From Brevibacillus panacihumi (lineage in GTDB: Bacteria > Bacillota > Bacilli > Brevibacillales > Brevibacillaceae): 33,291 nt of DNA. Where the stretch lies: positions 1 through 33,291 of the forward strand of contig NZ_RHHT01000012.1 of assembly GCF_003710985.1 (NCBI RefSeq), read 5' to 3'. The position numbers and the translations under genes are program-made. Below are positions 22,096 to 30,300 of this stretch, in pieces; within the stretch, counting starts at the first letter, position 1, and the number at the start of each line of letters is the position of its first letter. The notes below the pieces were generated by a model. That model did no database searches, was not told where the DNA came from, and worked only from the letters and a program-made list of their open reading frames with translations.

Positions 22096-24180
22096 TCATT
22101 CTGATGATTCTGACAATATAAACGATGACAATGATTTCTGCAGATTGTCAGCTAGCGCAGCCAATCGATCCGCAGAACCGACGATCAATTCCATCGATGA
22201 ACTTTGCTCCTCTACGGCTGCCGAAATCGTCTGCACCCCAGCAGCGGCTTCGCTCGAAGCGGCTGAAACCTGATGGGCGACTGCTACGACCTGTTGCGCC
22301 TGGGGAGCCATCCTGCCGCATGTCTGGTTTACGCACTCCAACTCCTGCGAGACGCGCAAGATATTGTCCTCGATGTTTTGGAACATCTCACCTGACTGAC
22401 GGGCAATCTGTCTGCCGCGCGCAGTCGTACCGGACCCTTCCTCCATTCGTTCGACCGCGTTTCGGGTGTCCTTCTGGATATCGCCAATCATCTGAACGAT
22501 CTGCTGGGCGGCTTCATTCGTCCCCTCTGCCAGCTTTCGCACTTCTCCGGCTACGACAGCAAATCCTTTTCCATTCTCCCCCGCGCGCGCTGCCTCAATC
22601 GCCGCATTCAAGGCAAGAAGATTGGTTTGTCGCGCAATCTCGGTGATCACAGCGATGATTCTCGAAATGTTCTGTGAACGCTGCTCCAGCGCATGGATGA
22701 CTTCCTTGGCAGCATTGACGGAACGATTGATTTCTTCCATGCTGACAATGACTGCCGTCACAGCCTCTCGTCCCGCTTCGGCATGCCGTTTCATTTCTTG
22801 CGAGGATGCAGAGACGCGCTGCACGTTATCCGTCACGTCCGCTACGTCACGGGTTAGCTCCTCCGCCAGGTGAAGCGTTTCCCCCATTTTGTCCAATTGG
22901 TTCTCGGCCGAGATCGCGACGCTGTCAACCACGTGGACGATCTGCTGGCTTGAGGAAGCGATTTCCGCGGTGTTGCCGTGGATTTGCAGTACGGAATCAG
23001 AGACGGAGGATGCCGCGCTGCGCACCTGCAGCAGGATCGCATGAAGCTGTTGGCGCATCTCGTACAACGATCGCCCCAGCTCTCCCAGCTCGTCTTTTCG
23101 CTTGAGCAGTCTCGCCGGGAAGGGACTCGCAAAATCGCCTTTTCCGATCCGTGCTGCTACTCCCAGCAATCCCTGGAAGGACTGGCTAAGCCAATTCGCG
23201 GTATACGTAGAGATCAGGACGATGAGCAGCAAGACAATCCCATTGAAGAGAACCATCGCCTGCATGATCTGGTTGGGTCCTTCCATGATCTCGGTCATAT
23301 CCATCTCCGCGAGAATGATCCAATTGTGCTTGCCCACACTTACCTTGTCGTAGGAAACCAGCACCTCATTGCCGAGGTAGTCGGTGCCCATCTTCGTTCC
23401 ATCTGATTGATCGGATGAAAAAGCCTCCCGGACGATCTCCGTGTCGACGAGCTGTGCAAGCAGCGTCGGCTGTTCGCGTCCCAGCTCGGAGCGCATCAGC
23501 TTGTCTGCGCCGACCAGATAGATTTTCCCTGTCTCCTGCAAGCCCTCTCTTCTGTTCAACTGTCGGGAGATATACTCCAGGGAGGTCTCCACAGCCAAAT
23601 GGCCAATGATCACTCCCTTGTCATAAATCGGCACCGAGATGAACACGCCGGGGACATCTCCTGATGGCTCATAGCGTGCGAGGTCGGACATTTCCGTGCT
23701 TTGCTGCCCTGCTGCTTTTTGCACGGTCTGACCCAGAACCGAATTGGCATATGGCCCCGAGAGAAGATTGGTTCCGAAATCGGCCTGCGGCTTGATCTGA
23801 TAGATGACATCCCCCCGGTCATTGATCAGAGATGCATTGGCAAAGCCGTAGCGGGAGACCTCCATTTTCAATTCTTTTGCATAGGCGGACTCTGCTTCCT
23901 GATAGGCATCAGACTCCCTGCCAAGCTTCCACACCGGTTCAAAGGATTGAATCGCCGTAATGATCGACCCTGAAGCTGCCAGGGTCTCGACATTTCTCGT
24001 CCGCTCCCGGAAGTAGTTTTCGACCTGTTCTTTGTTGCTGTTGCGCAAAGATTCTAAGGTGGCGGCACTGCTGTTCAACAATTCCTCTTTGGTTGCGTGA
24101 TACGAAAACACACCTGCGGCAGTTAACGGCACGATTCCAGCGAACAATAAGGCAATCAGTACGCGCGCCCCTAGCTTCAT
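22096..24180 (-). CDS. Transmembrane methyl-accepting chemotaxis protein with dCache-like sensor
   Basis: Membrane chemoreceptor of 694 aa. Segment 1 (about 6-27) is hydrophobic. Residues about 30-300 form an extracellular sensor with the layout of a double Cache domain ([72 protein letters not shown]). Segment 2 follows at about 310-330 ([16 protein letters not shown]), then HAMP to about 385. The rest is the MA signalling hairpin, with the tip [20 protein letters not shown] and [20 protein letters not shown]. No C-terminal CheR-docking pentapeptide is seen. ATG 24180 has a GGGGGG tract ahead. It is a single-gene unit. The ligand is unknown; dCache sensors often bind amino acids or organic acids. 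Confidence 0.93.
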   Translation of the reverse strand: MKLGARVLIALLFAGIVPLTAAGVFSYHATKEELLNSSAATLESLRNSNKEQVENYFRERTRNVETLAASGSIITAIQSFEPVWKLGRESDAYQEAESAYAKELKMEVSRYGFANASLINDRGDVIYQIKPQADFGTNLLSGPYANSVLGQTVQKAAGQQSTEMSDLARYEPSGDVPGVFISVPIYDKGVIIGHLAVETSLEYISRQLNRREGLQETGKIYLVGADKLMRSELGREQPTLLAQLVDTEIVREAFSSDQSDGTKMGTDYLGNEVLVSYDKVSVGKHNWIILAEMDMTEIMEGPNQIMQAMVLFNGIVLLLIVLISTYTANWLSQSFQGLLGVAARIGKGDFASPFPARLLKRKDELGELGRSLYEMRQQLHAILLQVRSAASSVSDSVLQIHGNTAEIASSSQQIVHVVDSVAISAENQLDKMGETLHLAEELTRDVADVTDNVQRVSASSQEMKRHAEAGREAVTAVIVSMEEINRSVNAAKEVIHALEQRSQNISRIIAVITEIARQTNLLALNAAIEAARAGENGKGFAVVAGEVRKLAEGTNEAAQQIVQMIGDIQKDTRNAVERMEEGSGTTARGRQIARQSGEMFQNIEDNILRVSQELECVNQTCGRMAPQAQQVVAVAHQVSAASSEAAAGVQTISAAVEEQSSSMELIVGSADRLAALADNLQKSLSSFILSESSE

Positions 24181-24203
24181 CAGCAGCCCCCCATGACTTT
24201 TTC

Positions 24204-24230
24204 GTACTATTCTCTCTATGAATATAGTAC
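24204..24230. promoter_or_regulatory. Inverted repeat in the chemoreceptor promoter region
   Basis: Perfect 7-bp repeat GTACTAT-N13-ATAGTAC. The right arm overlaps an extended -10-like TGGTACTAT on the minus strand. Possible operator for the chemoreceptor gene; the binding protein is unknown. Confidence 0.3.
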
Positions 24231-24266
24231 CAGAAAACGAAAATGGAAGGCTATACCAATCTGCAA

Positions 24267-24740
24267 TTAGGAGGTCTCAAATATCATGGCGATCTCGTCG
24301 CACATAGGTAATTTGGAGCAATTAATGCAATCTTTCCATACCTTTTGCGGCAGAGATTCCTTGGCTACAATCCAAAAGCCGCATTTCTCAAAAAACTCCT
24401 TTTGATACGTCAGAGCCAGCACGCGGTTGATGCCCAGAACGCGGCATTGCTCTACCAGATGCAAAACGAGGTGTTTTCCTACGCCCATCCCCTTGGCTCT
24501 TTCCGCAATCGCCAGCGAGCGAATTTCCGCCAGGTCTTCCCACAAAATATGAAGTCCCGCTACACCGACAACCGTCTCCCCATCATGGGCTACAATAAAC
24601 GATTGCAGGTGCTCGCACACCGACAGCTTGGTGCGCGGAAGCATCAGCCCTTGTCGTGCATATTCATTAACAATCTCCAGCATCGCATCTACGTCTTTCA
24701 TTGTCGCCTGACGTACGGTCAGCGCCTTGGTGACACTCAT
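24267..24740 (-). CDS. GNAT acetyltransferase, N-acetylglutamate-synthase-like
   Basis: Acetyl-CoA-dependent N-acetyltransferase of 157 aa. The GNAT core is visible: [60 protein letters not shown] (acetyl-CoA loop R-x-x-G-x-G) and EFFEKCGF. The C-terminus [20 protein letters not shown], with three cysteines, is typical of short stand-alone proteins annotated as amino-acid N-acetyltransferases related to the ArgA acetyl domain. The probable reaction is glutamate to N-acetylglutamate, the first step of arginine synthesis. A GTG at 24755 is in frame, but AGGAG 6 nt before ATG 24740 fixes the start. Two ARG-box-like sites overlap its promoter, which supports the arginine link. Confidence 0.82.
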   Translation of the reverse strand: MSVTKALTVRQATMKDVDAMLEIVNEYARQGLMLPRTKLSVCEHLQSFIVAHDGETVVGVAGLHILWEDLAEIRSLAIAERAKGMGVGKHLVLHLVEQCRVLGINRVLALTYQKEFFEKCGFWIVAKESLPQKVWKDCINCSKLPMCDEIAMIFETS

Positions 24741-24779
24741 CTTACACTCCTCCACTCCACGCTCAGGAAGCCTGGTACA

Positions 24780-24822
24780 ATATCATAATTATTCATTATA
24801 GTATATAAATATACATTCGCAA
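24780..24822 (-). promoter_or_regulatory. Acetyltransferase promoter with two ARG-box-like sites
   Basis: TTGCGA (24817-24822) and a perfect TATAAT (24795-24800) are 16 bp apart on the minus strand. Two 18-bp sites overlap it: AATGTATATTTATATACT (24800-24817) and AATGAATAATTATGATAT (24780-24797), separated by 2 bp. The second has TGAATAATTAT in common with the ARG-box consensus. The first contains the perfect palindrome GTATATAAATATAC (24801-24814). The tandem spacing is as in ArgR/AhrC operators, so arginine-dependent repression is likely. Confidence 0.55.
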
Positions 24823-24862
24823 TACGCAGAAGTCTATCCCTTTTTTCATTGTCTTGTCCCCG

Positions 24863-24890
24863 TTCATTCAAATGAATTCTTTCGAAAGAA
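24863..24890. promoter_or_regulatory. Two adjacent 14-bp palindromes, candidate TetR operators
   Basis: TTCATTCAAATGAA (24863-24876, inner two bases unpaired) and TTCTTTCGAAAGAA (24877-24890, perfect) lie side by side with no gap. They share the pattern TTCNTTCRAANGAA. They cover the -35 region of the promoter with -10 at 24901-24906. This is a strong candidate operator for the TetR protein at 24979-25572. Confidence 0.65.
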
Positions 24891-24897
24891 CAAATTA

Positions 24898-24906
24898 TGG
24901 TATAAT
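24898..24906 (+). promoter_or_regulatory. Extended -10 promoter of the TetR gene
   Basis: TGGTATAAT is a perfect extended -10. The -35 region is occupied by the second 14-bp palindrome, so a bound repressor would block the promoter. Confidence 0.7.
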
Positions 24907-24978
24907 GACGGATAAGACATCGGTCAGGAAGTGGGTCCAACAGCATAAACGATGAATGCAAACGGAGGTGTACGCGAT

Positions 24979-25572
24979 TTGACGACACGAAGAGAACGTA
25001 AAAAACGGGAGACGCGGGAAAAAATCTTCAATTCGGCCATCAAGCTGTTCAAGGAGCACGGCTTCGAGGGGACAACCATCGACATGATCTCCGAGGAAGC
25101 CGATGTGGCACGCGGAACGATTTTTCTCCATTTCACTTCCAAAGAAGCGATTCTCGCCAACTGGGGATACGAAAGGCTTCATGAAATTGAGGAACGTCGG
25201 GACGAGTGGGACATCGATGATGATTGCAAAGCGAAGGTCTTGCGCATCTACAAGATTATGAACGAAGTCACCATCAACAATTTCGACTTCATTAAGGTTG
25301 TCGTGGAGTCTTCGATGAAACACCGCAAAGTGCTGGAATCGGAGAAAAACATGTATTTTGAACTGCGCCAGCTTTTTGCGGATCTGATCGAAGATGCCCA
25401 GGAGAAAAAACAGTTGAAGTCCAAGTTCAATCCGCTGGTCGCTGCCAACATGCTCGAAAACATCTACTACAACGCGCTGTACGACTGGGTTCGCAGCGAA
25501 GGAGCATGGGCGTTGGAAGAAATCATGGAAGAAAAGGTCTCTATCGTATTTGAAGGGCTGCACACAGATTGA
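24979..25572 (+). CDS. TetR/AcrR-family regulator
   Basis: Protein of 197 aa. The helix-turn-helix is at about 9-55 (TREKIFNSAIKLFKEHGFEGTTIDMISEEADVARGTIFLHFTSKEAILANW). The C-terminal part is helical (FELRQLFADLIEDAQEKKQL), with YYNALYDWV near the end as in regulators of lipid or drug genes. The effector is unknown. The frame opens at ATG 24952, but GGAGGTG at 24964-24970 sits 8 nt before TTG 24979, so a TTG start is preferred. The operators at 24863-24890 suggest autorepression. Its 3' end contains the left arm of its own terminator. Confidence 0.92.
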   Translation: MTTRRERKKRETREKIFNSAIKLFKEHGFEGTTIDMISEEADVARGTIFLHFTSKEAILANWGYERLHEIEERRDEWDIDDDCKAKVLRIYKIMNEVTINNFDFIKVVVESSMKHRKVLESEKNMYFELRQLFADLIEDAQEKKQLKSKFNPLVAANMLENIYYNALYDWVRSEGAWALEEIMEEKVSIVFEGLHTD

Positions 25573-25597
25573 ATCTTGTGATCAGCCCTTCGCGTTT
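25553..25597 (+). terminator. Terminator of the TetR gene, overlapping its 3' end
   Basis: AAGGGCTG (25553-25560, inside the last codons) pairs with CAGCCCTT (25583-25590). An inner CACA-AGATT/AATCT-TGTG stem lies between, and CGCGTTTTT follows. Confidence 0.85.
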
Positions 25598-25672
25598 TTC
25601 TGCGCATGCTTACCCATCCCCTGCCTTTTCCCTCTCTGGGGCACTTTCAACATCTACCAGCCTCGTTTTTGC

Positions 25673-25701
25673 TTGCGGTCACTATCACAATTCCCTATGA
25701 T
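25673..25701 (+). promoter_or_regulatory. Promoter of the U32-protein gene
   Basis: TTGCGG (25673-25678) and TATGAT (25696-25701) are 17 bp apart, 42 bp before ATG 25744 and just after the TetR terminator. Confidence 0.6.
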
Positions 25702-25743
25702 GAAGTTAGCTTGTTTGAAGACCTTGGAGGTAATGACATTCAG

Positions 25744-28236
25744 ATGCGAAATGGAATCAAGCGTGAAGATATTGAATTGCTGGCACCCGCGGGTAACTGG
25801 GATTGTCTGAAGGCAGCTGTAGCCAACGGAGCCAATGCGGTATTTTTTGGAGTCGAAAAGTTCAACGCCCGTGCCAGGGCTGAAAACTTTCAGATGGCGG
25901 AACTGCCAGAGATTATGTCCTACCTGCACATGTACGGGGTAAAAGGCTTTTTAACCTTTAATATTCTGGTATTTGAAAACGAATTGCAGGACGCCCAGGA
26001 GCTGATCGACGCCTGTATCGACGCAGGTGTGGATGCTGTCATCGTCCAGGACCTCGGCCTGGTCAAGCTGATCCGGGAGATGTCGCCTGACTTCCCGATC
26101 CACGGCTCTACGCAGATGACCATCACCTCGCCGGAGGCAGTCGAGTTCACCAAGCCGTTCGATATCGAGCGCGTGGTGCTCGGACGCGAAAATTCGCTCA
26201 AAGAGATCCGCAAAATCGGAGAGAAAGCAAAGCTGCCGATGGAAGTATTCGTCCACGGCGCGCTGTGCGTCTCCTATTCCGGCCAATGCCTGACCTCGGA
26301 AATGTGGGGCGGCCGCTCCGCCAACCGGGGAGAATGCGCACAAGCCTGCCGCTTGCCGTACGATCTGATCGTGGACGGCGTGCAAAAAGAGATGGGCAAC
26401 ATCGCGTACCTGCTGTCTCCCAAGGATTTGGCCGCAATCGAGCTGGTGCCCGAGCTGATCGAAGCTGGTGTCACCTCGTTTAAAATTGAGGGAAGACTCA
26501 AATCCCCAGAATATGTCGCCAACGTGGTCAGCAAATACCGCGCTGCCATCGACCGCTATTTCGACGGCATCGACACGCCGCCGAATGAACAGGAAATCCG
26601 CGAGCTGCAGCAGAGCTTTTCGCGCGGCTTTACGCATGGCTTCCTGGAAGGAACGAACAATAAAAAGCTGGTAGACGGAAGCTTTCCAAAAAGCCGCGGC
26701 GTCTATCTCGGGGAAGTCAAGAAAAAACTGTCCCATGGCTTGCTCGTCGAAATTGCCTCCCCAGTCAAACGCGGGGACGGAATTGTCTTCGACGCTGGTG
26801 ATCCGACTCAGAAGGAAGAAGGCGGGCGCATCTACGACATCCTCTCGCGCAGCAAAAAGGTAGAGGGCGAGGTATCAAAAGGGCTGTACGAGATCGTCAT
26901 GGGCCGCAACGACGTGAACCTGAAGCGCATCAACGTCGGCGACCGCGTCTGGAAAACCAGCGATCCCGAGCTGGACAAGCGGCTGCGCAAGACGTTCGAG
27001 ACCGAAAAGCCGTACCATACCTTCCCTATCGCGGTCCATGCCAGCGGAAAGCTGGGTGAAAAGCTGAAGCTGACCTGGGTGGACCTGCAAGCGCAGCACG
27101 CAGTTACCAACCAGTCCCAGATTCCGCTGGAGCAAGCCTTGAAGCGGCCGCTGACACGTGAACTACTGCACGATCAGCTGGGACGTCTGGGCGGCACGCT
27201 GTTCCATCTGAATCAGGAAGATTTGACAATCGAGTTGGACGGGGAACTGATCCTTCCGGTGAGCGAGCTGAACCGGCTGCGCAGGGAAGCTGCGGAGCAA
27301 CTGCTCTATCTTCGCTCCAAGCCTCCTGTCTACCAGAAGCGTCCCGTGAATGCATTCGCAGACGTTCCTCGGAAAAAACAGGTGGAAAAGCCCCTGCTCA
27401 CTGCTCTGTGCCGTTCCCTCGAGCAGTTGGAGGCGGCCGCGCAGACAGATGTGGACTTTCTCTATGCAGATTTTGAATTCGTGAAGCAGTATCCAGATGC
27501 CGTCAAGCTGGCGCATCGCTACAACAAAAAAATCGGCATTGCGACGATGCGCATCCACATGCCGGATGAGAACGGCGTGCTGGCCTTGATCGCGAAAAGC
27601 AATCCGGATGCCATCCTCGTGCGCAACACCGGAGCCTTGTACTACTACATGTCCAGACGCGGCGAAATCAATATCCCGCTGATCGGCGACTTTTCGCTCA
27701 ACATCGCCAACCACAAAGCGGTCGAGCTGTTCCTGGACTGCGGCTTGGAGCGGGTAACGCCGTCCTATGATCTGAACATCCAGCAGATGGTGGATTTGCT
27801 GGAAAACGCGGACGCTGCCCAGATGGAATTGGTCATTCATCAGCACATGCCGATGTTCCATACCGAGCATTGTGTATACTGCACCTTCCTCAGCGAAGGA
27901 ACCGATCATACCAACTGCGGTACGCCTTGCGAGACCTCCCGCGTCTCCCTCAAGGACCGCGTCGGCTTCTCCCATCCGGTCCGCGTCGATACCGGATGCC
28001 GCAACACCGTATACAACGCAATCGACCAGTCTGGGGCAGAATACCTGAATGAATTCCGTTCCCTGCAGGTGGGTTCCTACCGGATCGAGTTCCTGGAGGA
28101 GGAGCCTGAGCGCGTCAAGGAAGTCATCTCCCTGTATCGCCAGGCGCTGCGCGGAGAAGTGAGCGGAACACAAGTCTGGCGCACCCTCAAGGCGACCAAT
28201 CAGCTAGGGGTCACCCGCGGACAACTTACCAAATAA
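25744..28236 (+). CDS. Long U32-family protein (RlhA/TrhP type, RNA hydroxylation)
   Basis: U32 'peptidase'-family protein of 830 aa. Characterised relatives (RlhA, TrhP, UbiU/V) are iron-sulfur hydroxylases rather than proteases. RlhA acts on 23S rRNA and TrhP on tRNA wobble uridine. The N-terminal barrel starts ELLAPAGNWDCLKAAVANGANAVFFG, with FNARARAENF and the HGSTQMTI strand. Four cysteines (175, 182, 198, 202 in ALCVSYSGQC and GECAQAC) fit the [4Fe-4S] site. About residues 380-600 form a DUF3656-like insert. A second quartet, C-x2-C-x11-C-x3-C, lies near 709-728 (HCVYC...NCGTPC). ATG 25744 follows GGAGG by 13 nt, so spacing is loose. The frame opens earlier, at 25606, but that start lies before the promoter. 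The UPF0435 gene follows after 25 bp. Confidence 0.85.
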   Translation: MRNGIKREDIELLAPAGNWDCLKAAVANGANAVFFGVEKFNARARAENFQMAELPEIMSYLHMYGVKGFLTFNILVFENELQDAQELIDACIDAGVDAVIVQDLGLVKLIREMSPDFPIHGSTQMTITSPEAVEFTKPFDIERVVLGRENSLKEIRKIGEKAKLPMEVFVHGALCVSYSGQCLTSEMWGGRSANRGECAQACRLPYDLIVDGVQKEMGNIAYLLSPKDLAAIELVPELIEAGVTSFKIEGRLKSPEYVANVVSKYRAAIDRYFDGIDTPPNEQEIRELQQSFSRGFTHGFLEGTNNKKLVDGSFPKSRGVYLGEVKKKLSHGLLVEIASPVKRGDGIVFDAGDPTQKEEGGRIYDILSRSKKVEGEVSKGLYEIVMGRNDVNLKRINVGDRVWKTSDPELDKRLRKTFETEKPYHTFPIAVHASGKLGEKLKLTWVDLQAQHAVTNQSQIPLEQALKRPLTRELLHDQLGRLGGTLFHLNQEDLTIELDGELILPVSELNRLRREAAEQLLYLRSKPPVYQKRPVNAFADVPRKKQVEKPLLTALCRSLEQLEAAAQTDVDFLYADFEFVKQYPDAVKLAHRYNKKIGIATMRIHMPDENGVLALIAKSNPDAILVRNTGALYYYMSRRGEINIPLIGDFSLNIANHKAVELFLDCGLERVTPSYDLNIQQMVDLLENADAAQMELVIHQHMPMFHTEHCVYCTFLSEGTDHTNCGTPCETSRVSLKDRVGFSHPVRVDTGCRNTVYNAIDQSGAEYLNEFRSLQVGSYRIEFLEEEPERVKEVISLYRQALRGEVSGTQVWRTLKATNQLGVTRGQLTK

Positions 28237-28261
28237 ATGCGAGACGAGAGGAGATGTTTCC

Positions 28262-28495
28262 ATGGCTGACCTGAACCAACCATCGGTAGAAAACCTGTCT
28301 ATTCTGATCGAGGGCATCAAAGCAAAGCTGAATATGGCGAATACCGCGGTCATGCGCCCGGAGGACTTCGATCTGGAGCACTACGAGGATCTGTTGTACC
28401 TCTACAACATGGTGCAGAAAAAAAGCACATTCGGCATCAACGAAATGACTGCCATCGTCGAAGAGCTGGGCCAAATGCGCAAGCAAGGATCCTAA
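28262..28495 (+). CDS. UPF0435 / DUF1128 family protein (YfkK-like)
   Basis: Small cytoplasmic protein of 77 aa matching the UPF0435 family (B. subtilis YfkK) by length and by the central FDLEHYEDLLYLYNMVQKKSTFGINEMTAIVEELGQ. No function is known. ATG 28262 has GAGGAG ahead. It lies 25 bp after the U32 gene with a shared terminator, so the two are co-transcribed. The sequence is helical and acidic, with no metal or catalytic motif. Confidence 0.88.
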   Translation: MADLNQPSVENLSILIEGIKAKLNMANTAVMRPEDFDLEHYEDLLYLYNMVQKKSTFGINEMTAIVEELGQMRKQGS

Positions 28496-28510
28496 AACGA
28501 GTACAAAAAG

Positions 28511-28552
28511 AAGAGTATGCGGCAAAGAACGCCTTTGCCCATACTCTTTTTT
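28511..28552. terminator. Bidirectional terminator
   Basis: AAGAGTATG (28511-28519) plus GGCAAAG (28521-28527) pair with CTTTGCC (28533-28539) plus CATACTCTT (28540-28548), followed by TTTTC. It serves the U32 operon and, on the other strand, the exporter gene. Confidence 0.93.
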
Positions 28553-28553
28553 C

Positions 28554-30050
28554 TTATGTTTGCTGCTGAGCAACCTTCCCTCTCGCTCTGGCTCTCTGTC
28601 TTTCCGGACCGGGCGAATCATGCAGAAAGAAGGCAAGAATCAATGCTGCGGCTGCGAAACAGGTAGCGACCAAAAACGCGTCATTGGTGCCCATCGTCAT
28701 TCCCTGCAGAGTCGCTTGTCCCATCTGGACCTGGTCTGCGGGATTGATCTGGCGCTCCCTGACGATCTCGGAAATATAGTTCTCGCTTCGGATCGTCATG
28801 ATCGAGACGAACAGAGCGGTCCCGATCGCCCCTCCTATCGCATTGAGGGTATTGGACATCGCGGTGCCATGCGGATTCAATCGCAACGGCAAGGAATTAA
28901 GCCCCGCCGTCATGACCGGCATCATAAGCATCGACAGTCCGAAGCTGCGGAAGGTGTAGATGGTAGCCAAATACCAGAAAGTCGTGCCCAGACTCAGTCT
29001 GCTCAATCCAAAAGTCGTCACGATGGTAATCGACAAGCCGATAATCGCCAGCCATCTCGCTCCATATTTGTCAAACAGCCTGCCGTTGATCGGAGACATG
29101 ATGCCCATCAGAATGCTGCCTGGCAATAACAGCAATCCAGACTGTACGGGCGACAAGCCCAAGATGTTCTGTACGAAGACAGGCAGCAGGATCAAGCCGG
29201 AGAACAAGGTCATATTCAACAACAGGCTGATCAATACGGCAATCGTATAGGTCGGCGTGCGAAAGATGCGAAACTCCAGCATGGCGTGCTCAATGGACAA
29301 TTGCCTGCGGACAAAGATCACCAGACTGATGATCCCGATCAGAATGGGGACAATCACATGGTAGCTCCCCCAGCCATATCCACCTGCAGAGCTGAAGCCG
29401 TAGAGGATCCCGCCAAAACCGATCGTAGAAAAGATGACGCCCCATGGATCAAATTTCGGCTTTTCCGTTTCCGTTACATTTTTCAAGAGAAAGGCAGCGG
29501 CGATGAGAACGATCAAAGCGATCGGCAAAATGATAAAAAACAAGACGCGCCAGGGGTAATGTTCGACCACCCAGCCTGACAGAGTCGGACCGATTGCCGG
29601 TGCAAAGACCATGGCGACTCCGACAAATCCCATTGCCGACCCTCTCTGCTCTTTGGGATACATGTTAAAAATGACATTGGTCATTAAAGGCATCATAATT
29701 CCCGCACCGGCCGCTTGAATCATCCGCCCTCCCAGCATGGAGAGAAAATTGGGAGAAACGCCGCACAGCAATGTCCCGATCGAAAACAAGGTCATCGCAG
29801 TCAAGAACAGCTGTCGCGTCGTAAATCTCTCCATTAAAAATGCGGTCGTCGGGATCAATACCCCGTTCACCAGCATGTAGATCGTGATGACCCACTGTGC
29901 CGTCGAAGTACTGATCTGAAAATCTTGCATCAAATGGGGTATCGCTACGTTCAGCAAGGTTTGATTGAAAAATGCTACGATGGCTCCTGCAATCACAACA
30001 CCTAGTATAAGTCCCCGGTTATAGCCCGGACCTGAGGCCGCTTGCGTCAT
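28554..30050 (-). CDS. DHA2-family multidrug exporter (EmrB/QacA, LmrB-like)
   Basis: Proton-driven drug exporter of 498 aa with about 14 hydrophobic helices, the DHA2 layout. Helix 1 ends with AFFNQTLLNVAIPHLMQDF. GGRMIQAAGAGIMMPL marks helix 4, and motif C is APAIGPTLSGWVVEHYPWRVLFFI, which is specific to exporters. The C-terminal tail is basic. It resembles LmrB-type proteins of Bacillales, but the substrate cannot be read from sequence. ATG 30050 has GGAAGG ahead. No regulator is adjacent. The upstream 250 bp hold an imperfect inverted repeat (TGCTATTCCC/GGGAGTAGTA, 30079-30101) and copy C of the structured repeat. Confidence 0.93.
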   Translation of the reverse strand: MTQAASGPGYNRGLILGVVIAGAIVAFFNQTLLNVAIPHLMQDFQISTSTAQWVITIYMLVNGVLIPTTAFLMERFTTRQLFLTAMTLFSIGTLLCGVSPNFLSMLGGRMIQAAGAGIMMPLMTNVIFNMYPKEQRGSAMGFVGVAMVFAPAIGPTLSGWVVEHYPWRVLFFIILPIALIVLIAAAFLLKNVTETEKPKFDPWGVIFSTIGFGGILYGFSSAGGYGWGSYHVIVPILIGIISLVIFVRRQLSIEHAMLEFRIFRTPTYTIAVLISLLLNMTLFSGLILLPVFVQNILGLSPVQSGLLLLPGSILMGIMSPINGRLFDKYGARWLAIIGLSITIVTTFGLSRLSLGTTFWYLATIYTFRSFGLSMLMMPVMTAGLNSLPLRLNPHGTAMSNTLNAIGGAIGTALFVSIMTIRSENYISEIVRERQINPADQVQMGQATLQGMTMGTNDAFLVATCFAAAALILAFFLHDSPGPERQRARARGKVAQQQT

Positions 30051-30146
30051 GCCATTCCTTCCTTTCCTTGTGTCATGACTGCTATTCCCACGGGAGTAGT
30101 ATGTGAAGGTGTTGCATTTTCCATTCTCTTACAAGATTAAGTTTGC

Positions 30147-30240
30147 GTTGGACAAGCTTTAGTGGCGGGGAGGAAAAAGGAGAAACGCTAGAGGCGGGTT
30201 GAACGCTTTTTCTCCTCTTTCCTCAACGAGTTGTGTCTTG
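30147..30240 (+). repeat. Shortened copy C of the structured intergenic repeat
   Basis: The left part matches the left end of the full copy (TTTAGTGGCGGGGAGGAAAA against TGTAGCGGCGGGGCGGAAAA, then GAAACGCT). The right part matches its right end (CGCTTTTTCTCC, then TTTCCTCAACGAG). The internal ~170 bp are missing. The outer stem is kept: 30170-30185 pairs with 30209-30224 (15 of 16 bp). Two base pairs differ from the full copy on both sides: C-G became A-T and G-C became A-T. It lies between cimA and the exporter gene, in the same orientation as the other copies. Confidence 0.75.
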
Positions 30241-30249
30241 TATCTCAAA

Positions 30250-30286
30250 TAAAAACAGCGCCCAAATCCGTAGATTCAGGCGCTGC
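30250..30286 (-). terminator. Terminator of cimA
   Basis: CAGCGCC (30256-30262) pairs with GGCGCTG (30279-30285). On the minus strand it is followed by TTTTTATTT. It lies 15 bp after the cimA stop codon. Confidence 0.88.
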
Positions 30287-30300
30287 TTGTCGTCATGTCA

